A stretch of 64,000 nucleotides of DNA, taken from the NCBI GenBank assembly GCA_963556145.1, contig OY744467.1, positions 5,952,001 through 6,016,000 on the forward strand, read 5' to 3'. The position numbers were made by a program, and so were the translations under genes. The notes beneath the pieces were generated by a model, which did not search any database, was not told the origin of the DNA, and was given only the letters and a program-made list of their open reading frames with translations. Below, in pieces: positions 21,187 to 31,820 of this stretch. The first letter of the stretch is position 1. Each line of letters starts with the position of its first letter. Origin of the DNA: Hygrocybe punicea. Its lineage: Eukaryota > Basidiomycota > Agaricomycetes > Agaricales > Hygrophoraceae.

Positions 21187-21860
21187 AAATCAAATGTAGC
21201 CGGAATTGAGAATGCATAGAAGACCATATTTCGTTCCGGTCGTGAGCACTGCCTGCTCTACCAATTTGGGGGTGAGAGCCTGTTCTTCGTTCCGAAACAG
21301 CCAAGCTCGTAACTTTGTGAAAAACAGGTCAAGGGGATTGAGGTCGGGTGAATTCGGAGGTAAGTAGAGCAGTTTCGTGGCTAGTTCATTTCCATCAGTG
21401 CACACAACAGTGGAACATGGCATTGATCTACCACAATCATATTCAATAATGCACTGGACCTCATCATCAACATGGATGGCACAACCATCCATTACCACAA
21501 CACTCCTCACTCCAGGATATGGCTGGAGTTTTGGTGCCTTGTCAAAGGTCATTTCAGTAGTGGTAAACAGAATAAAATTCAAAACTCTTACTAGTTCTTT
21601 GTGTAAAAATTTGAGGAACCGTTTTGTAGTAACAAAGCCTTTGAAAACACCAAGCACAATGACGCTGTCAAATGACAACGCTGGCAGAATTATGTATCGA
21701 TGCACCAGATCGCGACCAATGCAGCTTTCATCCAACCAAACAAAATACTCCTTTGGAATGCCTGCGACTGCTAAACTCCAAGTCGCCAGCATCATATCAC
21801 TTTCCATGGCGGTCGGGGGCGGGTATTACTTCGTTGAGCAGCAGAATAAGGGAGAAGTTT
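21187..21860 (-). pseudogene. Tc1/mariner-like DDE transposase, N-terminally truncated
   Basis: The minus frame has the DDE landmarks in order: FVWLDESCIGRDLVHR (first Asp), then SVIVLGVFKGFVTTKRFLKF, then RSVVVMDGCAIHVDDEV (second Asp), then LLYLPPNSPDLNPLDLFF (third acidic position region). About 200 codons remain from 21,807 to 21,190. The helix-turn-helix N-terminal half is missing or scrambled by stops upstream of 21,810. An unusual insertion (CGRSMPCSTVVCTDGNE) sits just before the LLYLPPNSPD motif. No terminal repeats were fixed. Confidence 0.75.
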
Positions 21861-22040
21861 GATATGAGCAAGGTATCACTGGAGTAGGGAACTAGTGTCA
21901 TGTGACCGCAACAACACCTGTTATCCACCATCACCCCAGATCAATACACCATTGATATTGTGGTGGCGAAGAGTTAAGACAAGGAATTGGATGTGTTCAG
22001 TAAGTTTAAATTTGTCTTTCTTAGGTCATTGTGTAATATT

Positions 22041-22301
22041 AATGGCCAGCAGCATTTGATTTTCACAGGAAAGCAGTTGGACGACTGCATTGCTTTGTGT
22101 GACTGCAACATCAAGAGCTCAGCCAACAACCATCTCATCTTCCGCCTGACAGTTGAAAATCCAGCTCAAAAGCTAGTCGCCTTCAAATTAGAATTTTCGG
22201 ACACCAATGATACAGTGGTGGTAAAGAGTCCAGATGAGGAGGACCTTTATCCTGGCCAGGAGGACCTTATCCTCGCCAACAATCAGTTTGGGGATGGTAG
22301 T
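22041..22301 (+). pseudogene. Degenerate tandem-ubiquitin remnant
   Basis: The frame reads GQQHLIFTGKQLDDC, then CDCNIKSSANNHLIFRL, then FKLEFSDTNDTVVVKS, then GQEDLILANNQFGDG. These follow ubiquitin residues 47-73 of one unit and then residues 1-53 of a second unit (QQRLIFAGKQLEDG, DYNIQKESTLHLVLRL, LEVESSDTIDNVK). The RLRGG-M junction is lost (three residues short) and the lysines are mostly replaced. It is either a decayed polyubiquitin copy or a fast-evolving ubiquitin-like gene. No start codon with good context and no clear 3' end were found. Confidence 0.6.
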
Positions 22302-23180
22302 CTTCCAGTCAGTCGCATCTTTATTTTATTTGGTGACTTTTTCCCGTGCTATTATACAACTCACTCAATGTCCTACCCCAACATGCTTGAACAACTCTCG
22401 ATAGTGGGAGGAAATATATCTAACGTCGGAGGGGACCGAATAAATGACTTGCGCTACGGAATTGTCGTCATCAATGTTCAAAAGGAACATTGTTTTATCT
22501 GCCATATCTGCAGCGGGTGCAAGCGACTGTGGGGTTGGGTCCGGGCTCTTTTATCTGTAAGTTTAAAGCTCTTTTCCTTTCATCCTGCGCTCATCTTGTG
22601 CTAAGCGTTCCATGCAACGTATTTCGGGGTGAAACGCCCAAGTTCCCAATAGCGCAACGAGCGCGAACCGCGCATTAATGAATCGCAATGCACCGGATGA
22701 ACTGATGGGGAGAAAGATGGAACAGAAGTGGGTGGGGTAGTAGTTGATGCGTCAGACTCGCATTTATATCTTCATATGCTCGCATTCATATACTTTTTAT
22801 TTTGCAATGCCAGACTTTTTCATTTTTTTTCATTTTTTCAATTTGGAGTTATTCTACTACTACTGGGACAGTGAAACAGCATGTCATTGGTTCAGAAAGT
22901 ACAGGGTACACATGTAGTATGAATATGCAAAATATTTGAGCCAAATTCACGAAGGCAAAAGACTAAAAAAAGGTGATGGTACACATGATGCCGATGTAGT
23001 GAAACGAGACCGCCCGCTGTTGTTCGTGGGGAATGTTTCTTAGAAAAACAGTTCCTCACCAAGGGTTTCCGGAGTGCGACTTTGATCGGGAAATTACCTT
23101 GTTGTTCGGCAAGGGTGGATTTGTCCTTGTTTCAACTCAATGTACTTACTCACTTGCTAGTGGGGTTATAGGTTGAACCT
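22302..23180. other. No gene seen
   Basis: The reading frame continues after the ubiquitin-like part to 22,604 but with no recognisable content. Beyond that the DNA is AT-rich with homopolymer T runs near 22,800-22,850. Confidence 0.5.
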
Positions 23181-23189
23181 AGTGATGAT

Positions 23190-23400
23190 AGTTATATGAG
23201 ATAACAATACAGTTATCTCATGTCAGTTGTTATTAGATAACAAGGCAGTTATCTAATAGTAGTGGTTAAGGATATGAGATAGCAGTATACAGTTACCTAT
23301 CAAGAGTAGTTGATACTTGATAACAATATACAATACCTGTCAAGATTAGTTGATGTTAGATAACAATGAACAGTTACCTTATAATAGATGTAAGTCAGAG
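23190..23400. repeat. Array of GATAAC...GTTATC inverted motifs
   Basis: At least four imperfect units, each a small dyad such as GAGATAACAATACAGTTATCTC (broken here as GAGATAAC, spacer, GTTATCTC), with spacing of about 45-55 bp. The units diverge progressively to the right. It could be a promoter or LTR internal repeat. Confidence 0.55.
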
Positions 23401-23860
23401 TATATGACTTGAAGGATGACAGTATAGTGAGGTCTTCCAATCAAGGTAAGACTTTGAGATGATAGACACTCAAGCAAGGGTAGGTGATGAGTGTAAGTGG
23501 CAATGATGAACAATGAGCAAGAGGATAGTGAAAGTCAATGAGGGATATGACAATAGACTATCAACAAAGGATGCGATGATAATGGATACGTGGATAAAAT
23601 AAAAGTAACAAGAGCAGTTGATGTTCAAGATATCGGACAATATTCCGAAGCTTCAAATGCACATTGGCTACTAGTGCAGAATAAAGTACTGGGATATCTT
23701 TATGAAGATCAATAGTTTCTTGCCAGAAGAAGTTGACAATAGTGACGGTACTATGTCAAGAATATTCTCAAACAAGTAATAAAAGACTATCAATATATAT
23801 CTGATATTGATAACTCAATTAAACTTAATGTCTGAGACTAATAAGCTGACTGAGAATGGA

Positions 23861-23889
23861 ACTGTGACTGTGACTGTGACTGTGACTGA
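23861..23889 (+). repeat. (ACTGTG)n microsatellite
   Basis: Four to five perfect copies of the hexamer ACTGTG/GTGACT, in a gene-free AT-rich region. Confidence 0.85.
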
Positions 23890-23986
23890 ATTGATGTACT
23901 GACTACTACCAAAAGTAGGTATGTACAAAGAAGAAGGGGGGTTGAATCAAAGGAATGACTGACTGTCTCCTGCAGAAACTGGGCCC

Positions 23987-23994
23987 TATTTATA
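23987..23994 (-). promoter_or_regulatory. TATA box candidate with upstream TGACTCA cluster
   Basis: The minus strand reads TATAAATA followed by GGGCCC. On the same strand, upstream (24,011-24,670), there are about ten GAGTCA/TGACTCA sites, the Gcn4/AP-1 type core. Together they look like a promoter, possibly the U3 part of a Copia-type LTR. No coding region follows. Confidence 0.45.
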
Positions 23995-24243
23995 CCTTTG
24001 GCTGCTGCAGGAGTCACTGTGAGTCATAGAAAGAATTTGAAATAAGTGGGTAGGGTGTGAATCATAAGGGAGTAATTATGAAATGGGGAAGGGGGTTTGT
24101 AAGCATAATATGAAATAAAAGTGCTAACTACTGAGTCATTAAAGAGTAATATGAAATGAAAAGTAGGGTGATGAGTAAAGAGGCATAGGTCTGTAAACAT
24201 AAAAGGAAAATGGGGCATAGGTGATGAATCATAGACAGGAATT

Positions 24244-24421
24244 GGGGCATAATGCTGTGCAGGTATTGGAAATATTGCACAGGTTGGTGAGTCATATAGA
24301 AGAATGGGGCATAATGTTGTGCAGGTATTGGAAATAGTGCACAGGTTGGTGAGTCATATAGAAGAATGGGGCATAATGCTGTGCAGGTATTGGAAATAGT
24401 GCACAGGTTGGTGAGTCATGT
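24244..24421 (+). repeat. 62 bp tandem repeat, 2.9 copies
   Basis: Units start at 24,244, 24,306 and 24,368, beginning GGGGCATAATGCTGTGCAGG and containing GTTGGTGAGTCATA. They differ at only a few positions. Each carries one GAGTCA site. Confidence 0.95.
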
Positions 24422-24429
24422 GGAGTCAA

Positions 24430-25634
24430 TTACTGAGATTCCTAGGGTAGATGTGATGGGAATGCTGGCATAATTGGTCATAAAGGTCATAATTTGGTCA
24501 TGATGAGCCATAGATGGTCATAGTGGTCCATATATGGTCATAGTAGTCATAAGATATTGAGGGTGGATCAACTGAGTCATCACAAGAGGGGATGAGTCAA
24601 GGGCTGATCTAATCTGTGTTCTGGGGGGTATTCTATGATTCTCCAGGAATCATGGATCAAGGCTGAGTCATGCTATTTCAAATTGTGCTTGATAGATCAA
24701 TTCTTCAGACAATGCTTCTTCTGATCAATAGATCTTGATGGATGATGTAAGATGGTGCTTCTTATCTTGTTTTGGTCCAACTGAGATAAGATTGTGGCTG
24801 TGCAGCTTCCTTGATCTTTTTTGATCTTGATGCCTGATATGGTCCTGCCTTTAGCTAATGTCTTATCCTTAGCAGTTAAGTTAAGGATAATTCATCTAAT
24901 AACTAATCCTTTAACTGATAAGTGTCTCTCAACTTGGGACAGTGTCCTGGGGTAGTGTCCTTGTCTTTTCTTATCAGTGGAGGTAAGATAGCTTTAACCT
25001 GAACTTTATTCTTGTTATTGGCTACTGTTCCTTCAGGCTGATAAACTCAGGTGTCCTTGCTGTCAGCTTGATACCATGTTTGATCCAAAACCACTTTGGA
25101 TCATCACACCACCTGCCTTCTCCATGCCCCATGCCATCCACTAGGTCACGTACATGCCAGGGAAGATGTCCATATGGGCATTGGGCGCCTTGATCGCAAG
25201 TGACGGTGCCCACACGCCAATCGGGGCGACGAAATTTTGATGTGATTTGAAAGCATTTTGGGACAATCGGATGCATTCCTGCCCTCAGCTAATGCACGTA
25301 TAAACTATAGAAAGCTTCGAAATTAGCATTGTGTGAGTGGATCCTGAGCTACGGCTTACCGATGGTCATCCAGCACCCAGAATGACAAATAATTTTTGAG
25401 CAGTTTTTTTTGCAAATTTTATTAGACGGGGACCTAGGCCCCATCTGGCTGAGTACTACAAAACAAATTTTGAACGATTTGGTTGAGAACTCACCAAGTT
25501 ATAGCTCACGCATTGTGAGGTGCGCTAGATAGGTGGACTTTGAGTTAGCGACAAGTATTATGTAATCAGCTGTAAGTCATTCAGCATCATATAATAACTA
25601 GGATGTGGAAACACATACCCGCAGAACATGCAAC
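24430..25634. other. Gene-free, retroelement-like
   Basis: Repeated short motifs GGTCATA and GAGTCAT continue to about 24,670. A minus-strand TGGTATCAAGCTG at 25,064-25,076 resembles a Copia primer-binding site, but no LTR pair was found. The 84-codon minus frame 25,022-25,276 (WCDDPKWFWIKHGIKLTAR) was not recognised. Confidence 0.4.
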
Positions 25635-25932
25635 TATACTGGTTTCCCATCTTTTCGAAGAAAGTCCACACGTCTGATGTGATGTGACAAGACTTGTTGC
25701 CTGCAGGACCATTCATTCACGATGAACGAGTTGCTGGATTTGCTGCAGGTGGCCATGGGTTATGGTTGGATTCTGACCCACTAGACCTAGAGCTGGACAT
25801 TGACACCAGCAACATTGGTGGGGGTGTGGATGTAGTAGTTGCTAGGTCAAAGAGTGGGAGTGAAGGTTGCTGTGAAGTTGAGGCTTGTGAAGGTGAAAGT
25901 GAGGTGAAGGGATCATCACTGGGAGAACTCAA
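25635..25932 (-). pseudogene. BED zinc-finger N-terminal fragment
   Basis: The minus frame starts MSSPSDDPFTSLSPSQAST, is Ser/Pro-rich, meets an in-frame TGA at 25,717, then continues with SDVWTFFEKMGNQYSCMFC, the first half of a BED finger (aromatic residues then C-x2-C). This is followed by a GTATGTG splice donor. BED fingers of this sort begin hAT transposases and related genes. The His pair and the rest of the protein are not present downstream. Confidence 0.55.
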
Positions 25933-25939
25933 TGGTAAT

Positions 25940-26300
25940 CGGAATGTGACTTGTCAAATGGGTATGATTGGGCTGCCAGGAGAGAATAAGTTGGGTGGGT
26001 TGCAAGAAGAAGCTGCGACAGGCATCTTCCTTTGTTGATGACAACTAGGCATATGCAGGGGTTTTTCAACCCACGTTGGTTTGGACCCCTGGCACCATCA
26101 GGTACGGGTACAGGTTGCCAAATCAAGAACCACCAGAATCCCATGACCCGTGGTCAACCCATGGGTAGCTGTGACTGAACTGTCACTTCCTGTCACAACC
26201 ACCCAACACAGCAACAAGAACAGAGTGGTTCGTGATTGCGAACCATTCTGCTCAAGGTAAGTCTCTTTTTTCATTGAAAATTTATACATTTACTAATTAA
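25940..26300. other. No gene seen; intron-like segment
   Basis: A GTAAGT at 26,260 and TTTTAG at 26,307-26,312 look like intron borders before the low-complexity array. Short GGGTACGGGTACAGG and CAGGGGTT motifs near 26,050-26,110 resemble hAT subterminal repeats. Confidence 0.4.
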
Positions 26301-26840
26301 AACTCTTTTAGTGCAATGTTGCTGTGCTAGGCTATGGCCAGTTCAACACCAGCACTGCCATCCAACATCCACACCAATGCCACCACCACCAACCTTGATC
26401 GGAAATGGGAGTACCAATGGCAATGGCAATGGCAGCACCAACACCAACAGCAGCACCAACACCATCCAATGCCAATGCCAATGCCATCCAACACAAATGC
26501 CATCCAATGCAAATGCAAACGCCGTCCAAACCACCACACCACCCAACACCATCCACCACAGTTACCACCACCAATGCAAATGGCAGTGACAATGGCAACA
26601 CCAGCAGCAAGTGCCACGCAACACAACAGGAGCAGGAACAGGGGGAACACCAGCCACAATGCCCCATTCAGGCACTGGCTGCCAGCACCCACGCCTAATG
26701 ACATGGATGAGTGGCAAATGGTGGCACACAGGAGGATGACAAGGATGGTGGGGTGGAGCCATGACAGCAGAATGAGGAGGGTCGGTGAACGTGAAGGATG
26801 GGCAGGGCAGGGCAAAGTACTCCGCCCTCTGTTTATTTTG
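26300..26840. repeat. Low-complexity array (AAT/CAA/GCA-rich)
   Basis: Triplet-periodic DNA open in several frames (Asn/Gly/Ser, Gln/Trp/His or Met/Pro-rich strings), composed like the arrays in the giant palindrome arms. No domain is visible. It is preceded by an intron-like segment. Confidence 0.6.
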
Positions 26841-27272
26841 TTTTAATAAAATGTATTAATATTATTGTAATACATGGGTCATCGGGTTATCCGTGACCTG
26901 TCTCATACCCATCCAACTCACCAGCTAGCCAAACGGACCCGCCACCTGACCCATACCTGCGATCTGGGTATGAGTATTTCTCTGATTAGGTACAGGAACA
27001 AGAAGCACAGCAATCAGAGGTGAAGGGAGACTCAGAGATGCATCCAGAAAGGAGCTGGGATGAAGGAGGAGGTCGTATTCTTTTTTTGTACTAAGTACAG
27101 TGAGTATTTATATGATAGGGGTTGCTAGGGTGTAGCTATTATGAAAATGGGAAAAACACAAGCTAGCTAGGTGAAATGACAGTGGAACAATGGTGCAAAT
27201 AGGGTCAATAAGTGAGGTGGGATGAGCAGCATAGAAGAATAAAGTATTTGGAAAAATACCCCTAACAGTGTG
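26841..27272. other. No gene seen
   Basis: Short stretch with ACCCATACC and GGGTATGAG motifs near 26,880-26,980. There is otherwise no feature. Confidence 0.4.
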
Positions 27273-27275
27273 AAA

Positions 27276-27637
27276 CACTGGATGCAAGCCATAATATTTC
27301 TAATAAAACTATCTTGAAATTGTTTGGAAACTAATCCATATTATTTTAACATGTCATTTGCAGAGAACATTTAAATATATAGTGCATATTGTTTGTATAT
27401 TTCTGAAAAAGGTATGATAAAGATATGATAAAAATTATAAGAAAAGAAAGATGTTCAAAGACTGTGAAATTGTATTTCTTTTAAGATAGCACTCAAGATA
27501 TTTTTATTATAACTTCCTTTAAAATGAACTGATATTATTCAAAATGTTTCTTACAATGATGTATTAAAGTAACATGGATTAATTTCAAGATAACTCAAAG
27601 ATATTTTGAGTTGAAATCCTATGGCTTGCATCCAGTG
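27276..27637. mobile_element. MITE with CACTG ends, 362 bp
   Basis: Terminal inverted repeats CACTGGATGCAAGCCATA and TATGGCTTGCATCCAGTG (18 bp, perfect). The flanking trinucleotide is AAA on both sides (27,273-27,275 and 27,638-27,640). The CACTG start and 3 bp duplication fit the CACTA (EnSpm) superfamily. The interior is AT-rich and non-coding. Confidence 0.8.
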
Positions 27638-27740
27638 AAACAGTCCAATAAATCCACTAATTGATAACCAGTCAATGTGCGGCCGTGCGGAGGGTCTACA
27701 CAGGGTTGGATGATGTCAGAGATGAGCTGAATTAATCACT

Positions 27741-28076
27741 TAAGATAGGCCTCATTCAAGCACAACCACTTGTGACAATGTGTGACAGTCATGTGCTCTC
27801 TGCCATTTCAACACAAGTGTGACATTTTGATTGAAAATTTGGCATTGTTTATAGGTAGAAACCAGACTTGTTTTTGTATCTCCTCATGACACAGGTCAAA
27901 AATAAGAGTTTTGCTTCCTGAGAGTTGTTTGGAACATAATTTGACATGATTCTCAGGAGCCATAAAGTGTATTTTTAGATTATGGAAGGAGGAGATAGGT
28001 ATTTGGTCAGTTTTACCTGCCAAGCATGACAATTTTCATCACGTGATTTGGTCATGTTTGAATGAGGCCTATCTTA
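27741..28076. mobile_element. MITE with TAAGATAGGCC ends, 336 bp
   Basis: Inverted ends TAAGATAGGCCTCATTCAA and TTGAATGAGGCCTATCTTA (19 bp, perfect). A TA duplication (Tc1/mariner-like) is possible because TA closes both ends, but the class is unproved. A short minus-strand frame inside has no known content. Confidence 0.75.
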
Positions 28077-28391
28077 GATGGCGGACTAATGTAGAAAACC
28101 AGTGCAATGTCTGCCAGAATGGTGCAATGTGCATGTGATGATAACGGAAGAAGCGCAAAGTTGTAGGGCAAAGTGCTGTGAATCAGGCAAGTGTAGGGCA
28201 TAGGTTAGTGTTGCCGAAGTCCAGTTTGGTCCAGTTTTTGGCCATTTTGGCTGAACTGAAAACCAGACCCCTGGTTCAGTTCAGGCCTTTTGCAGAACCT
28301 GAACCTGAACCGCATGGAACCGTTCCATGTGATCCAGTCTGTGTTTGGATGCGGTTTGAACTGCAAACCATCTTCCTTCACCCCTCAAATT

Positions 28392-28445
28392 TCCTCACAA
28401 GCCACAGCACCATGTCAATTGACATGGGCCTGGGGTTGCAAGGAG
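28392..28445. other. 54 bp dyad motif, copy 3 (weak half-sites)
   Basis: The core GTCAATTGAC is at 28,414-28,423 in an extended CCATGTCAATTGACATGG palindrome. The half-sites are degraded (CCTCACAA on the left, TTGCAAGG on the right) but at the expected distance. Confidence 0.55.
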
Positions 28446-28510
28446 CTGGGAGGGGTGGGGACAGTGGTGTTGTTCTTGCTGCTGCTGGTGCCACTGTTGT
28501 TGCTGCTGGT

Positions 28511-28564
28511 TATCTCTCAAATGCAGGTGCATGTCAATGGACATGGTGCAGCTCTTCACAAGAT
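28511..28564. other. 54 bp dyad motif, copy 4
   Basis: The core GTCAATGGAC (28,533-28,542) has one change from the consensus. The half-sites are TATCTCTCAA and TTCACAAGAT, at the same 22-base offset as in the other copies. Confidence 0.6.
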
Positions 28565-29207
28565 GGCTGCTGGCATTGCATAGGCAAATGCACAGATTTG
28601 GTGGATCAGTGTGGATCACGGATACAGATTGCCTCGGATATGGGTATGGATACCATTTTTAGTATCCACCAACCTGTGTATCCGTATCTGGTGATCCATG
28701 GTCCCTATTTGGGCAGTGTCATGGTACCCACATCACACATCAACATCACCATCTAGCATTGACCACGACCATACTGTCACCTGACCCGCGGTTTGGCAGG
28801 TGTGACAGGTTCATTACACAACCACCACCACACCCTCAATGGCTACACAAGGGTGAGTGTGTGCACAGTGACCAGACAACAACAAAAGAAGGAGCAGGAA
28901 AACGGCAAGGGGGTGGTGCTCCCACCTCCCGGCCTACAGGTAAGTCTCCATTTATCATCAAGTAAGGAATTCTAGCTAACTATGCTATGACAACAACAAC
29001 AATAACAACATGAGGCGACAGCACACAATGACACATCCCCCTCTCGTCCACCTTGCAGACATGCAACAACAACAACAATGCATCCCCCTTCATCCACCTG
29101 GCGGACACACAACAGCAACAATGACAATGCGTCCCCCTCTTGTCCACCTTGCAGACACGCAACAATGCATCTGACAGCATATGCCCCCCTTGTTCCCCAT
29201 CTCGATT

Positions 29208-29261
29208 ACCTCGTGGACATGCACGTTGCGTCAATTGACGCTGGTGCTGCATCCACGAGGT
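29208..29261. other. 54 bp dyad motif, copy 5 (best copy)
   Basis: ACCTCGTGGA at 29,208-29,217, GTCAATTGAC at 29,230-29,239, TCCACGAGGT at 29,252-29,261. The half-sites are exact complements and the spacing is symmetric (12 bases each side). Confidence 0.8.
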
Positions 29262-29610
29262 TGCAGAGTGGAACGGGCACTGTGGTGGATGGCAGGATGC
29301 GATGGTACACCATGGGTAGGGTATACCATTGTGGCCCGTGGATGTTTGGGTGCAGGTGCAGGTGAACACCACCCTGGGTATGGTGTTCATGGGTACGGGT
29401 GCAGTGTCAGCCGACCCAACCTGTTCAAGACCCATGGTCAACCCTATCACCAATGACATCAACCACAACCACAACCATGCTGCTGACAGACCAGGAGAGA
29501 GGGAAATGGGCCAGGACTGTGAGGTGCCTGGCACCAAGACAGATGACAGGAGCATGGGTGTAGCCCATGCTCCCATTTCCACAGCTCACAGCTCATCCAC
29601 AAACACAACC

Positions 29611-29665
29611 ACCTCGCGAACATGCATGTCTGTGTCAATTTACACCTGCACAGCATTCACAAGGT
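29611..29665. other. 54 bp dyad motif, copy 6
   Basis: ACCTCGCGAA, then core GTCAATTTAC (29,634-29,643), then TTCACAAGGT at 29,656-29,665. One arm is a base longer and the core has one change. Confidence 0.65.
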
Positions 29666-31317
29666 GTCTGGCATGGAAACCGTGGGCACCCACCATCAAC
29701 AGGTGCGGTTTGGTACCCATCACCAGGACAGGGGTGGTTACACATCTGTATCTGTGATGAAATCCATATCCATATCCATATCCATGGCTTGGGTATGGAT
29801 ATTGATGGATACAGATACGGATAGCCTCAGATGTATCCACAGAGTCTCTGTGCAATAGCCTAGCATTGCTGTTGCCATATCATCAGGCTGGTGGTCATGA
29901 GGTAGAGTGGGGGGCTGCCGATGCTGGCATTGCTGCTGCTGCTGCCACACCCAGTGTTGCTCTGCTGCCACTGTCACCATTGCTGCTGCTGCTGCTGTTG
30001 CCATTGCTGCTGCTGCCACTGTTGGAGCTGCCATTTTTATTGCAGCCATGGCTGCTGCCACTGCTTCTGGGGTTGCTGTGGGGCTGCTGCCACATCCACA
30101 CTTGTGGGCGTCATGGAGCTGTAAGGGGTAAGTATAGATAAATGATGACTTATCTTAGCAGCAGGGGTGGGTGCACCACTCCCTGCTGCATCCTTTTGTC
30201 ACTACTGTCCATGGTTCCCATCGTGGGCATTGGCATGGGCATGCTGTGGGTGGGTGTGGTTTTGGCATGGGTGCAGGCAGGCATGGGCATGAGTGTGGGC
30301 GTGGGCCATGGAGGGCTTCTTTTTGTAAGAAAATGTCAGTAAAGTAAGAAATAAACTAATTACTTACCTGTTGCTGTTGTTGTTGAGTTGAATTTACGTG
30401 AATTCATGTGTATGTGTAAGGTCACATGACCCAAGTTCACGTGGCTTCATACAAAAAATGAGTATCTAAACGAGTATCTATGTAGGTATATAGACATTGC
30501 AGTTTGTGGTTTGAACTGCATTTGTATCCAGTTGGAAAGTCTGTGCCTCGCTGGAACTGCAAACTGAACCCACAGTCCAGTTCAGCACTTGGCTGAACTT
30601 TAGACTAGGGCAGGTCAAGGGTATGCAATACCCCCAGGGGTTAAGAGTACAGGTACCATGGGTTAAGGGTACGAGTCCAGCCTCAGAATACCCGCAGTAC
30701 CCACGCGGGTATGGGCTGTATTTCTTTTGGGAGAAGAAACATCAAAAACTCAATTTTTAGGGTATTTTTCGCTATTTTTGAGGGATATAATGAGAATCAT
30801 TACTTGTAAAAATATGTAAAAATGCTCTCAACACTCCCCACAGTATTCTGAACATTGTGCTCCTTTACACTAAAGGGATCCGACCAGTATTCCGTCCACA
30901 ATAACCATAAAAACCACCAAAAACAGGTAAAAATGGGGTATTTTGCATGTTTTTGAGGGATATAATGAGAATCATTGCTTGTAAAAATATGTAAAAATGC
31001 TCTCAACACTCCCCACAGTATTCTAAACATTGTGTTCCTTTACACTAAAGGGATCCGGCCAGTATTCTGTCCACAATAACCATAAAAACCTGTATGTTGC
31101 ACTCTCCTACACATTCCTTAGGACTCCTCAAGCAGTCCTCAAGCAGTCCTCACGACCCAAGGAGTCCTTAAGGACTCCTCAAAAATCAAGGACTCCTCAA
31201 GGACTCCTCAAGGAGTTTTCATGGACTATACTCCTGGACTTTCCCAAGGACTCCCCAAGAACTTCCTTAGGACTTCCTTAGGACTTCCTGAGGACTTCCT
31301 TAGGACTCCTCAGATTT

Positions 31318-31670
31318 TAGTGTTCCCACAACTATAGCCGATGTTTTTTGAAAAATTGCCTTTTTAGGCTAGTAAAATTAGCTAAAATTATGAAAATATT
31401 TGATGAGATGGGCAAAGCCAAAAGCTGAGGGGTCACTTAAGGGTGCTAAGAATTTGGGGCTCCATCTTCAGAGTTATTCATAAATAGCTGCTGAACTGTA
31501 GCTAACAGCTATTTATGAATAACTCTGAAGATGGAACTCTGAATTCTTAGCACCCTTAAGTGACCCCTCAGCTTTTGGCTTTGCCCAAATATTTTCATAA
31601 TTTTAGCTAATTTTACTAGCCTAAAAAGGCAATTTTTCAAAAAACATCGGCTATAGTTGTGGCAACACTA
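31318..31670. mobile_element. Palindromic (foldback) MITE, 353 bp
   Basis: Nearly perfect inverted repeat: TAGTGTTCCCACAACTATAG at one end and the complement TAGTGTTGCCACAACTATAG at the other, meeting at a short centre near 31,494. The start TAGTG resembles the outer hAT-like element (28,206). No convincing 8 bp duplication was seen, so the class is left open. Confidence 0.85.
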
Positions 31671-31820
31671 TGGACCTCAGTATATAACCTATTCTCAGTA
31701 ACCATCTTGCAAACCCCCCCGACAACTCCTACTATTTAATACTGGAAAATGTAAATTCATATTCAATACAGTACAGCAGTCAACATTTGGCCAAATTTCC
31801 ATTTGTACAAGCCAATCCTG

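Larger units (their letters stand above)
28620..30400. repeat. Low-complexity exon-like arrays in nest I
   Basis: Triplet-rich blocks (29,730-30,130 is GCT/GCC/ATT-rich; 28,975-29,170 is CAACAA-rich) alternate with intron-like segments bounded by GTAAGT and AG (28,940, 30,126 and 30,350 regions). Repeated ATATCC/GGATACAGAT strings occur at 28,620-28,700 and 29,760-29,840. Overlapping frames are open in several phases, so no single protein can be chosen. Confidence 0.5.

Noticed and set aside
24244..24421. Direct repeats considered as a CRISPR-like array
   Set aside because: The three units are contiguous with no spacers, and the genome is clearly eukaryotic.
25064..25076. TGGTATCAAGCTG on the minus strand, resembling a Copia primer-binding site
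   Set aside because: No LTR ending in CA with a partner copy was found on either side, and the sequence can also be read as codons in a local frame.
29738..30061. Ala/Met/Gln-rich frames near 30 kb
   Set aside because: Trinucleotide repeat composition; several frames are open and none has unique sequence.
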